A stretch of 25,053 nucleotides of DNA from JBGZFC01 sp041846575 (GCA_041846575.1 JBGZFC010000141.1:1-25053); one strand, 5' to 3'. Counted from the first letter of the stretch, positions 8,880-16,793 are shown. Numbers and translations are program-made. Notes: a model not told the origin generated them from the sequence alone.

Positions 8880-9018
8880 TCTGTCATTCGGAACGAAGTG
8901 AAGATTCCAAATAAAAAAACAATTATAAACAGATATAGATTTCTCACTACGTTCGAAATGACAAGGCACATTCGATTGCATACGGACTCTCTGTCATCCC
9001 GAACGAAGTGAAGAATCT
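8880..9018. repeat. Three copies of a dispersed 27-29 bp repeat, two direct and one inverted
   Basis: Unit A lies at 8880-8908 (plus), unit B at 8937-8963 (inverted) and unit C at 8990-9018 (plus). All fit TGTCATnnCGAACGnAGTGA followed by AAGATTC/AAGAATCT with a few mismatches or small shifts. A and B, or B and C, can pair into long imperfect hairpins. The array fills the gap between the ABC-F gene and the acyltransferase. I recognise this as a common dispersed intergenic repeat type in Bacteroidota genomes. Its function is unknown; transcript-end protection or termination is possible. Confidence 0.8.
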
Positions 9019-9037
9019 AAACAATAAGAATAAAAAA

Positions 9038-9577
9038 ATGAACCTCAGCAAATTCATATTCAACAAAATACTCGGGTGGAGGGTAGAAAACGTCCTTCCC
9101 GATATTCCCAAATGTATAATTGCGGTAGCCCCACATACCAGCAATTGGGATTTTATTATCGGCAAACTTGCCTATTCATCTATTGGCAGAACTGCCAATT
9201 TTTTAATCAAAAAAGAGTGGTTTGTATTTCCTTTCAATCTATTTTTTAAAAGCGTTGGAGGAGTTCCGGTAGAGAGAAGCAAAAAAAACTCGATGACCGA
9301 AACTTTGGCGGCAGAGTTTGACAAACACGACCGACTGCAACTTGCCATTACACCCGAAGGCACGCGTAAACGAGTGAAAGAGTGGAAAAAAGGGTTCTAT
9401 TTTATAGCTCTAAAAGCCAAAGTTCCCATTCTGTTGGTTGGTTTGGACTACGGGAAAAAAGTCGCATCATTTTTGAATGTTTTTCATCCGACAGGCAACT
9501 ATGAATCTGATATAATAAAAATAAAATCCTATTACCGGGAAATAACAGGTAAACATCCAAAAAAATTTGCATTATGA
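9038..9577 (+). CDS. PlsC-like 1-acylglycerol-3-phosphate acyltransferase family protein
   Basis: The 179-residue protein shows the acyltransferase signatures HTSNWD (33-38, the catalytic HX4D), GGVPVERS (74-81) and PEGTR (106-110). It would transfer an acyl chain from acyl-CoA or acyl-ACP to a lysophospholipid or similar acceptor at the inner membrane. It is shorter than classical PlsC (about 240 residues) and lacks an obvious N-terminal helix, so the acceptor may be an ornithine-, glycine- or other lyso-lipid. I chose ATG 9038. A GTG at 9008 is in frame but lies inside intergenic repeat unit C and adds only ten low-complexity residues. The stop overlaps the start of the next gene (ATGA), so the two are translationally coupled. 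Confidence 0.88.
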   Translation: MNLSKFIFNKILGWRVENVLPDIPKCIIAVAPHTSNWDFIIGKLAYSSIGRTANFLIKKEWFVFPFNLFFKSVGGVPVERSKKNSMTETLAAEFDKHDRLQLAITPEGTRKRVKEWKKGFYFIALKAKVPILLVGLDYGKKVASFLNVFHPTGNYESDIIKIKSYYREITGKHPKKFAL

Positions 9578-9912
9578 ACTATTTTAACGAAGTAAATTTT
9601 GCCGTAACGGTTTGCGATAAAGAGGGCAAAATAATAGAAATGAACGAACGGTCGAAAAAAGTAAACCAAAAAGAGGACGAAAATTTGATTGGCAGCAACG
9701 TTATCGATTGCCATCCAGAACCGGCAAGAACCAAGTTGTTGGAATTGCTGGATTCTCAAAAATCGAATGCATATACCATAGAAAAAAACGGTGTAAAAAA
9801 ACTTATCTATCAAACACCGTGGTACGAAAACGGCGAATATATGGGACTGATGGAACTTTCCATTGAAATACCGTTTGAGATGGAACACAAAATCAGAAAA
9901 CCAAAAATATAG
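9574..9912 (+). CDS. Stand-alone PAS-domain protein
   Basis: The 112-residue protein is almost entirely one PAS fold: NFAVTVCDKEGKIIEMNERSKKV opens it (8-30), LIGSNVIDCHPEPARTKLLELL (38-60) forms the helical region, and a C-terminal sheet follows (YTIEKNGVKKLIYQTPWYENGEYMGLMELSIEIP). No output domain (kinase, cyclase, DNA-binding) is attached. PAS domains sense ligands, redox or light, or mediate dimerisation. The CHPEPAR segment is, as I remember it, well conserved in small PAS proteins of anaerobes and could line the ligand pocket. It overlaps the acyltransferase stop by 4 bp. It converges on dinB with only 2 bp between the stop codons and no terminator between them. Confidence 0.85.
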   Translation: MNYFNEVNFAVTVCDKEGKIIEMNERSKKVNQKEDENLIGSNVIDCHPEPARTKLLELLDSQKSNAYTIEKNGVKKLIYQTPWYENGEYMGLMELSIEIPFEMEHKIRKPKI

Positions 9913-9914
9913 GG

Positions 9915-11006
9915 CTAATCCTCGTCTTTAAAATCCAATTCTAATTGAATGGGTAAATTCGCCGAATCATCGAGATTGATTTCAGCATTTTTCAACGACA
10001 AGCCCAAAAGGCGAACTTTACGCTCTTCGATATCTTCCACAAGCAACAACAGCTCTTTGGCTAAGTCGAACAGTTGTTCGTATGTTTTCAGGTAATAATC
10101 TACGGTTCTGCCACGAGTTATTATTGCGAAGTCGGCATATTTCACTTTCAGGGTCAGCGTTTTGGCAATAAAGTTTCGCTTTTCCGCTCTGCGATGTACT
10201 TCGCGGGCTATTTCGTCAAGTGCTCTCAACAAATCGACCATACGGTACAAATCTTCGGAGAATGTCTCTTCTGCTCCCAACGATTTTCGGACATGTTCCG
10301 CCTCCACCTCCCGTTCGTCGATGCCCCTCACGAATTGATAATACATACTTCCCATTTTTCCGAAATGGCGAGTAAGCTCCGACTCGTCATACTGTTTTAA
10401 ATCCAGTCCGTTTTTTATTCCCAATTCGTGCATTCGTTGAGCGGTAACTTTTCCTATGCCGAAGAACTTTTCTATGGGCAGTTTCTCTAAAAACTTTTCG
10501 GCACTTTGGGGCGTGATAATGGTCAATCCGTCAGGTTTGCGATAATCGGACGCGATTTTTGCCAAGAATTTATTGTAGGAAACTCCGGCGGATGCCGTCA
10601 ATCGAGTTTGATGATAGATTTTTTGTTTTATCTCCTTAGCTATTTCGGTGGCAAAATCTATCTGCTTTTTGTTTTCCGTAACATCAAGAAATGCCTCGTC
10701 TAACGATAACGGCTCAACCAAATCGGTATATTCTTTAAAAATCTGCATTATTTGTGCCGAAACCGATTTATAAACATAGAAACGCGGCATAACAAAAATC
10801 AAATCTGGACATTTTCGCAATGCCGTTACCGATGCCATCGCCGAATGAATGCCATATTTTCGTGCTTCATAACTCGCCGCCGCTACAACACCTCGTTTGC
10901 CTCCATAACCCACCGCAAGCGGTTTTCCCCGATACTCGGGATTGTCGCGCTGCTCAATAGAGGCGTAAAACGCATCCATGTCGATATGAATTATTTTGCG
11001 TAGCAT
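9915..11006 (-). CDS. dinB: DNA polymerase IV (Y-family)
   Basis: The 363-residue translesion polymerase opens with RKIIHIDMDAFYASIEQ, carrying the metal-binding Asp9 and, later, LSLDEAFLD with Asp103/Glu104. The palm, fingers (SYEARKYGI), thumb with helix-hairpin-helix (FFGIGKVTAQRMHELGI) and little-finger domain follow in order. The C-terminal QLELDF resembles a beta-clamp-binding peptide. The frame is open to a TTG at 11042, but the start chosen is ATG 11006. The family consensus begins here, and a strong -33/-7 pair (11040-11043 and 11012-11019) overlaps the longer frame. The -7 box ends 5 nt before the ATG, so the mRNA is probably leaderless or nearly so. No LexA-type operator was recognised. 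Confidence 0.95.
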   Translation of the reverse strand: MLRKIIHIDMDAFYASIEQRDNPEYRGKPLAVGYGGKRGVVAAASYEARKYGIHSAMASVTALRKCPDLIFVMPRFYVYKSVSAQIMQIFKEYTDLVEPLSLDEAFLDVTENKKQIDFATEIAKEIKQKIYHQTRLTASAGVSYNKFLAKIASDYRKPDGLTIITPQSAEKFLEKLPIEKFFGIGKVTAQRMHELGIKNGLDLKQYDESELTRHFGKMGSMYYQFVRGIDEREVEAEHVRKSLGAEETFSEDLYRMVDLLRALDEIAREVHRRAEKRNFIAKTLTLKVKYADFAIITRGRTVDYYLKTYEQLFDLAKELLLLVEDIEERKVRLLGLSLKNAEINLDDSANLPIQLELDFKDED

Positions 11007-11011
11007 AACAA

Positions 11012-11043
11012 CAAAAATATGATATTTTGTTGATAAATGCAAA
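11012..11043 (-). promoter_or_regulatory. dinB promoter (Bacteroidota -33/-7 type)
   Basis: On the minus strand a TTTG (11043-11040), a 20-base spacer and TATTTTTG (11019-11012) match TTTG-N19-21-TAnnTTTG exactly. The start codon begins 5 nt downstream at 11006, so transcription would start at or very near the ATG. Confidence 0.65.
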
Positions 11044-11118
11044 GCTTACAGATATAATAACAATCTATCAAAAAATCGAAAAATCAGACTTTAATTATCT
11101 TAATTCGCCAAAATAACC

Positions 11119-11126
11119 TATCTTTG
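11119..11126 (+). promoter_or_regulatory. Putative -7 box upstream of era
   Basis: TATCTTTG fits TAnnTTTG. No clear TTTG lies at the right distance upstream, so this is a half-site call. It would give a leader of about 90 nt before ATG 11225. Confidence 0.4.
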
Positions 11127-11224
11127 TATAAGTTGAAGTAAGTTTGTCAATTGCTATCGTCAAACTTCTCTATATCAAAACAGATAAAAAGCAAACATAA
11201 ATAACCAAGTTTGCACGTTTTTTT

Positions 11225-12118
11225 ATGCAGAAAGAGAGTCATAAATCGGGGTTTGTAAATATTGTGGGTAATCCTAATGTAGGAAAATCTACGCTGATGA
11301 ATCGTTTGGTAGGCGAAAAACTGTCTATTATTACACCAAAATCGCAAACAACCAGACATCGCATTATCGGCATTGTAAACAAACCTGAATATCAGATAGT
11401 TTATTCAGATACACCGGGCGTTCTACGACCAAATTACAAACTGCAAGAGCACATGCTCAATTTTTCGCTATCTGCATTGGACGATGCCGATGTTTTGCTC
11501 TACGTTACCGATGTGGTTGAAAAGATAGACAAAAACAACGAATTCCTGACAAAAGTACAAAAACTGGAGATGCCTGTCCTTCTACTTATCAATAAGATAG
11601 ACGAAACCAATCAAACTGAACTCGAAAATTTGGTTGATACGTGGAAAGAGTTATTGCCAAATGCGGAGATATATCCAATTTCGGCTCTGAATAACTTCAA
11701 CCTTGATATGATTCAAAAACGCATTTTGGAGTTGTTGCCACAATCGCCACCATATTTTGAGAAGGATGCACTAACGGACAAACCGGCTCGTTTTTTCGTT
11801 ACGGAAATAATCCGTGAAAAAGCTCTGCAAATCTATCAAAAAGAGGTGCCCTACTCTATCGAGACGGTGGTAGAGGAGTTTAAAGAGGATGATGAATTTA
11901 TTCGTATTCGTGCGATAATAATGGTTGAACGAGATACGCAAAAAGGAATCGTTATTGGACATAAAGGAGAGTCGCTTAAACGCTTGGGAACTTTGGCGAG
12001 AAAAGATATTGAACGTTTTTTTGAGAAAAAAGTTTTTTTGCAACTTTACGTGAAAGTGGAAAAAGATTGGAGAAATCGCGACAATATGCTCAAAGCATTC
12101 GGATATAAACTTGATTGA
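11225..12118 (+). CDS. era: GTPase Era
   Basis: The 297-residue protein has an N-terminal Ras-like GTPase domain and a C-terminal KH domain. G1 is GNPNVGKST (15-23), TPKSQTTRHR (37-46) forms the G2/switch region, G3 is DTPG (62-65), and G4 is NKID near 123. The KH domain carries GHKGESLKRLG and ends with DWRNRDNMLKAFGY, the usual Era tail. Era binds the 3' end of 16S rRNA and assists 30S maturation. The ATG at 11225 sits after a T-rich stretch with no Shine-Dalgarno, as is usual in Bacteroidota. der follows about 280 bp downstream. Confidence 0.97.
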   Translation: MQKESHKSGFVNIVGNPNVGKSTLMNRLVGEKLSIITPKSQTTRHRIIGIVNKPEYQIVYSDTPGVLRPNYKLQEHMLNFSLSALDDADVLLYVTDVVEKIDKNNEFLTKVQKLEMPVLLLINKIDETNQTELENLVDTWKELLPNAEIYPISALNNFNLDMIQKRILELLPQSPPYFEKDALTDKPARFFVTEIIREKALQIYQKEVPYSIETVVEEFKEDDEFIRIRAIIMVERDTQKGIVIGHKGESLKRLGTLARKDIERFFEKKVFLQLYVKVEKDWRNRDNMLKAFGYKLD

Positions 12119-12185
12119 CAACAAATTAAATGAATAATTTAAATTAAACATAATGAATTGTATATATATGATTGATAAATAAGCC

Positions 12186-12213
12186 AATAAGGTTGTGCCT
12201 ATTTTGTTTTTTT
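12186..12213 (+). terminator. Weak candidate terminator after era
   Basis: AATAAGG (12186-12192) can pair with CCTATT (12198-12203) with one bulged base around the loop TTGTG, followed by a T-rich tract to 12213. The stem is short, so this is tentative. Confidence 0.35.
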
Positions 12214-12394
12214 ACTCTACTAAGTTTTTTCGCATCAAAATAAAGTAAAAAAACAATTATTAAAAACCTTATTTATTTCAACAATAACTTAGCTTCAATA
12301 ATAGCCACATACAGCTACCTTATTTATCGGTTGTTACATATCAAATAACAATATAATAATCAAACAAATAACGCCTTAGAGCAAAATATATAAT

Positions 12395-13708
12395 ATGCAA
12401 AATTTAGTAGCCATAGTAGGACGACCGAATGTAGGAAAATCGACGCTATTCAATCGATTAACACAAACAAGACAAGCCATAGTAACCGAAACAGCGGGAA
12501 CAACTCGCGACCGTCAATACGGGAAAGTTTTATGGAACGGAAAAGAGTTCTCGCTTGTCGATACAGGAGGTTGGGTTGTAAATTCCGACGATATAATGGA
12601 AGACGAAATAAACAAACAGGTAGAAATCGCCATGGAAGAGGCAGATGTGATACTGTTTGTTGTGGATGTAATGAACGGACTCACCGACCTCGATGCAAGC
12701 GTTGCACAAATGCTTCGCAAATCGGGTAAGCCTATTGTGGTTGTATCCAACAAATCGGACAATCATGATTTGGGACATCAAAGCGCGGAATTTTATTCAT
12801 TGGGCTTAGGCGATCCTTATGCCGTATCGGCAATTAACGGAGCCGGCACAGGCGATCTTTTGGACTATATACTTACTCTTTTCTCTAAAAAGGGTGAAGA
12901 GACTCCATTGGAAGATATTCCCAAAATTGCGATAGTGGGGCGACCAAATGCAGGAAAATCATCAATCGTGAACGCTCTAATAGGCGAAGAACGAAATATT
13001 GTTACAAATATTGCCGGCACTACAAGGGATTCCATAAATACACGTTACAACAAGTTTGGAATGGATTTCTATTTAATAGACACTGCCGGAATACGAAAGA
13101 GAAACAAAGTAACCGAAGACTTGGAATACTTCTCGGTAATACGCTCCATACGTGTTATTGAAGAAGCTGATGTTTGTATTCTTATTATTGATGCAACACG
13201 AGGCATCGAAAGCCAAGACTTGAATATCTTTTCGGTAATACAGAAAAACCGCAAAGGCTTGGTTGTTTTTGTGAATAAATGGGATTTAGTAGAAGAGAAA
13301 GACAATATTGTTATAAAAACTTTCGAAAACGCCATTCGCGAAAGATTGGCTCCGTTTACAGATTTCCCCATAATATTTGGTTCCGCACTCACCAAACAGC
13401 GAATACTAAAAGTTATGGATATGGCAAAAGAGGTGTATCACAACAGAAAAAGAAAAGTATCCACTAGTAAACTAAATGAAGTGATGTTGCCAATTATACA
13501 ACAAACACCTCCTCCATCAAATAAAGGAAAGTATATCAAAGTAAAATATATAACTCAACTACCCAACACACAGATTCCATCGTTTGTCTTCTTTTGCAAT
13601 CTGCCACAATGGGTAAAAGAGCCTTACCGACGATTTGTTGAAAACAGAATGCGAGAGAATTGGAATTTCTTAGGAACCCCAATTAACGTGTTCTTCAGAG
13701 AAAAGTAA
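12395..13708 (+). CDS. der: GTPase Der (EngA)
   Basis: The 437-residue protein has two consecutive GTPase domains and a C-terminal KH-like domain, the diagnostic Der layout. Domain 1: G1 GRPNVGKST (9-17), G3 DTGG (56-59), G4 NKSD (119-122). Domain 2: G1 GRPNAGKSS (182-190), G3 DTAG (229-232), G4 NKWD near 293. The tail (MRENWNFLGTPINVFFREK) is typical. Der takes part in 50S subunit assembly. The 276-bp gap from era holds no gene, only A/T-rich sequence with an 11-bp direct repeat (ACCTTATTTAT at 12266 and 12317) and no consensus promoter that I could see. Confidence 0.97.
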   Translation: MQNLVAIVGRPNVGKSTLFNRLTQTRQAIVTETAGTTRDRQYGKVLWNGKEFSLVDTGGWVVNSDDIMEDEINKQVEIAMEEADVILFVVDVMNGLTDLDASVAQMLRKSGKPIVVVSNKSDNHDLGHQSAEFYSLGLGDPYAVSAINGAGTGDLLDYILTLFSKKGEETPLEDIPKIAIVGRPNAGKSSIVNALIGEERNIVTNIAGTTRDSINTRYNKFGMDFYLIDTAGIRKRNKVTEDLEYFSVIRSIRVIEEADVCILIIDATRGIESQDLNIFSVIQKNRKGLVVFVNKWDLVEEKDNIVIKTFENAIRERLAPFTDFPIIFGSALTKQRILKVMDMAKEVYHNRKRKVSTSKLNEVMLPIIQQTPPPSNKGKYIKVKYITQLPNTQIPSFVFFCNLPQWVKEPYRRFVENRMRENWNFLGTPINVFFREK

Positions 13709-13731
13709 CAAACTTTTTTAGGTTTTGCACA

Positions 13732-13761
13732 GGGACTAACGGCTTTAAGTAGGTTCGTCCC
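13732..13761. other. Hairpin between der and the small membrane-protein gene
   Basis: GGGACTAAC (13732-13740) and GTTCGTCCC (13753-13761) pair over nine positions with one mismatch and a 12-nt loop. No T-run follows. It is the first of two adjacent hairpins in this convergent gap. Confidence 0.4.
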
Positions 13762-13790
13762 ATTGATTAAATTGCATTAGTCTATAAACG

Positions 13791-13817
13791 CAACAAACCT
13801 CTATATGAGGTTTGTTG
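13791..13817. terminator. Perfect 11-bp hairpin, possible bidirectional terminator
   Basis: CAACAAACCTC (13791-13801) and GAGGTTTGTTG (13807-13817) are exact inverted repeats around the loop TATAT. It lies between convergent genes (der and the 149-residue protein). No proper T-run follows on either side, so it may act with protein help or do something else. A second palindrome (TTGAAC-T-GTTCAA) overlaps its right arm at 13814-13826. Confidence 0.45.
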
Positions 13818-13872
13818 AACTGTTCAAAAACAAAACTATAACTTCATTTAGGAATGATTACCGACAATTATT

Positions 13873-14322
13873 TTACAAGTTGCTGTAATTTATACTCTTA
13901 GACTCACAAACTTCTACAAGTTTAGTTTTTATTGCTTTCAAATCGTTATACTTAACACTTCCCAAATCCAATTTGTAGGTCTTATCGGAAGCGGTTATTT
14001 CGAAATAATACAACCCTACACCCAAATGTGATACGTTTGCCCAAGAAATAATCCCGTCTATGCGTTGTTTGCGTAATCTAATGCGTAACTCGTCGTTGTT
14101 TAACATAATCTTAAAATCCGGTTTGTAGAGATAAACCATCAAGAAGAGTACCGCACTAAAAAGAATACCCACTATGCCAAGGAAAAACATAATCGAATAT
14201 TTGTTGGCGAAAACTTGCTGCAAAACAATCACAACAGACAAAATTGCAAAGAAAACACTGCAGACCATAGAAGTTACCTTAATTTTTTGGGGCAACTTAT
14301 AATCTATAATTAAATCGTTCAT
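13873..14322 (-). CDS. Hypothetical two-TM protein with PH-like cytoplasmic part
   Basis: The 149-residue protein is not recognised by name. Two membrane helices (about 16-38 and 43-66) form a hairpin near the N-terminus. They are followed by a roughly 80-residue soluble part rich in beta pattern and ending in an amphipathic helix (NDLKAIKTKLVEVCES). This two-helix plus beta-domain plus terminal-helix layout resembles bacterial PH-domain-like (YcxB/bPH-type) membrane proteins. The assignment is from pattern only. It is divergent from the DUF349 gene and convergent with der. Confidence 0.75.
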   Translation of the reverse strand: MNDLIIDYKLPQKIKVTSMVCSVFFAILSVVIVLQQVFANKYSIMFFLGIVGILFSAVLFLMVYLYKPDFKIMLNNDELRIRLRKQRIDGIISWANVSHLGVGLYYFEITASDKTYKLDLGSVKYNDLKAIKTKLVEVCESKSINYSNL

Positions 14323-14391
14323 CTTTAAATATTCAGTTTATTTAGTTTATAATCAAATAATTAACACTCAACAACAAGATTTAAGAGAATA

Positions 14392-14425
14392 CAAAAGTAT
14401 AGATTTTAAATAAATAAAACGCAAA
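14392..14425 (-). promoter_or_regulatory. Possible promoter of the 149-residue membrane-protein gene
   Basis: On the minus strand TACTTTTG (14399-14392) matches TAnnTTTG. A TTTG lies upstream at 14425-14422 with a 22-base spacer, slightly longer than the usual 19-21. The leader would be about 60 nt. Confidence 0.4.
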
Positions 14426-14573
14426 ATCTATGAAATTTACAAAAAAATTTCGTTATTTTGTAGCCAATTAGTGTTTTAGAGTTTATGAATAAAACGAATC
14501 AGGCATAAACTTGTTGTACAGAAAACCATTTTTTTTATAAGAATTCTTTCAAAACTTTTTGCAAGGAATATAA

Positions 14574-16589
14574 ATGAAAGTTGAACAGATGAACGAAAAC
14601 AATCTTGAAAACAAAAACCTTCATGAAAATGAAGAAGTTAAAGGCATGGAGTCAGCCAATGAGCATCAAACAGAAAACGATGAAACTAAGGAGATAGTAA
14701 CCGAAAACAATGAAATCAGCTCAACAGAAACAGCTGATAAAACCGCTATCGAAGAGCCAACGGCTGATGAAACGGAAAAAGAGATCGAAATTGATTATGA
14801 TCTTGAGGACAAAACGGAAGAAGAGGAAGAAGATGATGAAATAGACGAAAATAATATTTCGGACTCAGATTCATCCGAATTGCCACCTATAGACGAGATT
14901 GTACAGAGGTTCAGAGACTTGTTTGCATCCGAAAATCCGCAAAGAAAAGATGTAGATGAAGTAAAAAATCTATTCTATCGCTCATTGCGTGACGAAACCG
15001 AGACACAAAAAGCTGCTTTTATTGAACAAGGCGGTGAATCAATTGACTTTGTTGCCGAAGAGTCGGAATTATATACAGAAGGAAAAGAACTTATCCAAAA
15101 AATAAAAGAGAAAAGAGCCGAAATCAATGCTCGCGAAGAGTCAGAAAAAGAGCAAAATGTTGTTAAAAAAACAGCAATCATCGAACAAATAAAAGCTCTG
15201 ACCGAAGCACAAGCTAACGAAGATTTCAACAAAACATACCAAGAGTTCCGAAACCTACAACAACAGTGGAGCGAAATAAAACAGATACCGCAAGCAAAAG
15301 TTAACGAGTTGTGGAAAGAGTATCAAAAACATGTTGAGAAGTTCTACGATTTAGTACGAATCAACAATGAGTTTCGCGAATACGATTTCAAGAAAAACTT
15401 CGAAATGAAAACAGAACTTTGCGAAGTGGCTGAGCGCTTGGACGAAGAGCCTGATGTTATTTCGGCATTTCATCAGCTGCAAAAATTACACCAAGAGTGG
15501 AGAGAAATTGGTCCGGTAGCACGCAAAGACAGAGAAGATATTTGGAACAGATTTAAAACCGCTTCAACTGTAATAAACAAGAAATATCAAGCTCACTTTG
15601 AAGGACAAAAAGAGAAAGAAGAGCAAAATCTTGTTTTGAAAACCGAACTTTGTGAACAATTGGAAGCTATTGATATTTCAAACCTTAAAACTATAAGAGA
15701 TTGGAATGCGAAAATAAAAGTAGTGTTGGATATCCAATCAAAATGGCGAGAAATTGGCTATGTACCAAGAAAATGGAACACTAAAATATACGAGCGTTAC
15801 AGAGTTGCTTGCGACTTTTTCTTCAAAAGTAAAAACGATTTCTACAAAACCATCAATAAAGAGATGGATGAAAATCTGAAGAAAAAGTTAGAGTTGTGCG
15901 AACGTGCCGAAGCATTGAAAGTCAGTCAAGATTGGCGAACAACTACACAAGAGATGATAAATATCCAGAAAGAGTGGAAAACAATCGGCATTATCCCACG
16001 TAAGTACATGGATAGCACCTGGAAACGTTTTATTGCGGCTTGTGATTATTTCTTTGAGCAGAAAAAACTTCACAACTCATCAAAATATGATATTGAACAA
16101 AAAAATCTTGAGTTGAAAAAAGAGATTATCGAAAAAATTAAAAATCTTGATACTTCCCTATCTTCCAATGATTTTATGCCTCAATTACGCTCGCTAATGG
16201 ACGAGTGGCACTCGGTAGGTCATGTTCCTTTCAAATCGAAAGATAAAATATATAAAGAGTTTCATGCCGCAACCGATGCACACTTCGAAAGATTGAATAT
16301 TGAAAAAGCTGAACGCAGATTCGACAGTTTCAAAAACAATATTTCCGATATGGCAAAATCGAACAATGCATCAAGTCAGTTGAGTCGCGAGAGAGAAAAA
16401 CTGATGCGTCAGTACGAAAGGATGAAAAACGAATTGCAAACCTACGAAAACAATATCGGTTTTCTTTCTATCTCTTCCAAAAAAGGAAATTCATTGCTTG
16501 ATGATATGAATAATAAAATGGAAAAACTGAAATCTGAGCTTGACTTGCTTGTTAAGAAGATTGAAGCAATAGATAAAGAAATGCAATAG
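14574..16589 (+). CDS. DUF349-repeat protein with acidic N-terminus
   Basis: The 671-residue protein is predicted soluble. Residues 1-105 are low-complexity and very acidic (Glu/Asp/Asn-rich). Five DUF349 repeats follow at about 197-262, 274-345, 352-425, 434-500 and 510-577. Each has a W-x2-[IV]-[GK] core: QWSEIKQIP, EWREIGPVA, KWREIGYVP, EWKTIGIIP, EWHSVGHVP. The last about 90 residues form a coiled coil (SREREKLMRQYERMKNEL and KMEKLKSELDLLVKKIE). DUF349 proteins are common in Bacteroidota and some Actinobacteria and lack a firmly established function; a structural or binding role is suggested by the repeats. AAGGA at 14563-14567 supports ATG 14574. A -7-like TTATTTTG lies at 14453-14460. 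A strong terminator follows. Confidence 0.92.
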   Translation: MKVEQMNENNLENKNLHENEEVKGMESANEHQTENDETKEIVTENNEISSTETADKTAIEEPTADETEKEIEIDYDLEDKTEEEEEDDEIDENNISDSDSSELPPIDEIVQRFRDLFASENPQRKDVDEVKNLFYRSLRDETETQKAAFIEQGGESIDFVAEESELYTEGKELIQKIKEKRAEINAREESEKEQNVVKKTAIIEQIKALTEAQANEDFNKTYQEFRNLQQQWSEIKQIPQAKVNELWKEYQKHVEKFYDLVRINNEFREYDFKKNFEMKTELCEVAERLDEEPDVISAFHQLQKLHQEWREIGPVARKDREDIWNRFKTASTVINKKYQAHFEGQKEKEEQNLVLKTELCEQLEAIDISNLKTIRDWNAKIKVVLDIQSKWREIGYVPRKWNTKIYERYRVACDFFFKSKNDFYKTINKEMDENLKKKLELCERAEALKVSQDWRTTTQEMINIQKEWKTIGIIPRKYMDSTWKRFIAACDYFFEQKKLHNSSKYDIEQKNLELKKEIIEKIKNLDTSLSSNDFMPQLRSLMDEWHSVGHVPFKSKDKIYKEFHAATDAHFERLNIEKAERRFDSFKNNISDMAKSNNASSQLSREREKLMRQYERMKNELQTYENNIGFLSISSKKGNSLLDDMNNKMEKLKSELDLLVKKIEAIDKEMQ

Positions 16590-16612
16590 ATTTAATTTCA
16601 ATAAGATATATT

Positions 16613-16648
16613 AAACGGTGATTTCATTTAGAAATTGCCGTTTTTTTG
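16613..16648 (+). terminator. Intrinsic terminator of the DUF349 gene
   Basis: AAACGGTGATTTC (16613-16625) pairs with GAAATTGCCGTTT (16631-16643) with two G-U wobbles and a 5-nt loop. The T-run spans 16641-16647. Confidence 0.75.
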
Positions 16649-16703
16649 TAATGTTGGCTGTATTGTTACCAACAATAGAAAAATTCGAGAAAAACATTAC
16701 AAC

Positions 16704-16734
16704 TGGGGCTGTCTCAAAAATAAAGACAGCCCCA
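16704..16734. terminator. Strong hairpin between convergent genes
   Basis: TGGGGCTGTCT (16704-16714) and AGACAGCCCCA (16724-16734) are perfect 11-bp inverted repeats with the loop CAAAAATAA. Placed between the DUF349 gene and nth, it probably terminates minus-strand transcription of nth and backs up the plus-strand terminator. A short T-rich run follows on the plus side, and no long T-run on either side. Confidence 0.55.
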
Positions 16735-16793
16735 TTGTTTATCGTATAAAAACGTATCTATCCGGTTGAACGTAAAAAAAATATCTACCTTTC

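Noticed and set aside
8826..9011. 61-codon plus-strand frame across the ABC-F 3' end and the repeat array
   Set aside because: Most of it is repeat DNA in a frame different from the ABC-F gene; no protein-like features.
9008..9037. Upstream GTG start for the acyltransferase
   Set aside because: It lies within dispersed repeat unit C and adds only Asn/Lys-rich residues; the family consensus starts at ATG 9038.
11771..12187. 138-codon minus-strand frame opposite the 3' half of era
   Set aside because: Shadow of the Era KH-domain coding region with no motif of its own.
12266..12327. 11-bp direct repeat ACCTTATTTAT upstream of der as an operator pair
   Set aside because: The sequence is A/T-rich, the spacing of 51 bp is not an integral fit to a known operator, and chance is a sufficient explanation.
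16704..16734. Terminal inverted repeats of an insertion sequence
   Set aside because: The arms are only 9 nt apart, and there is no transposase or target duplication nearby.
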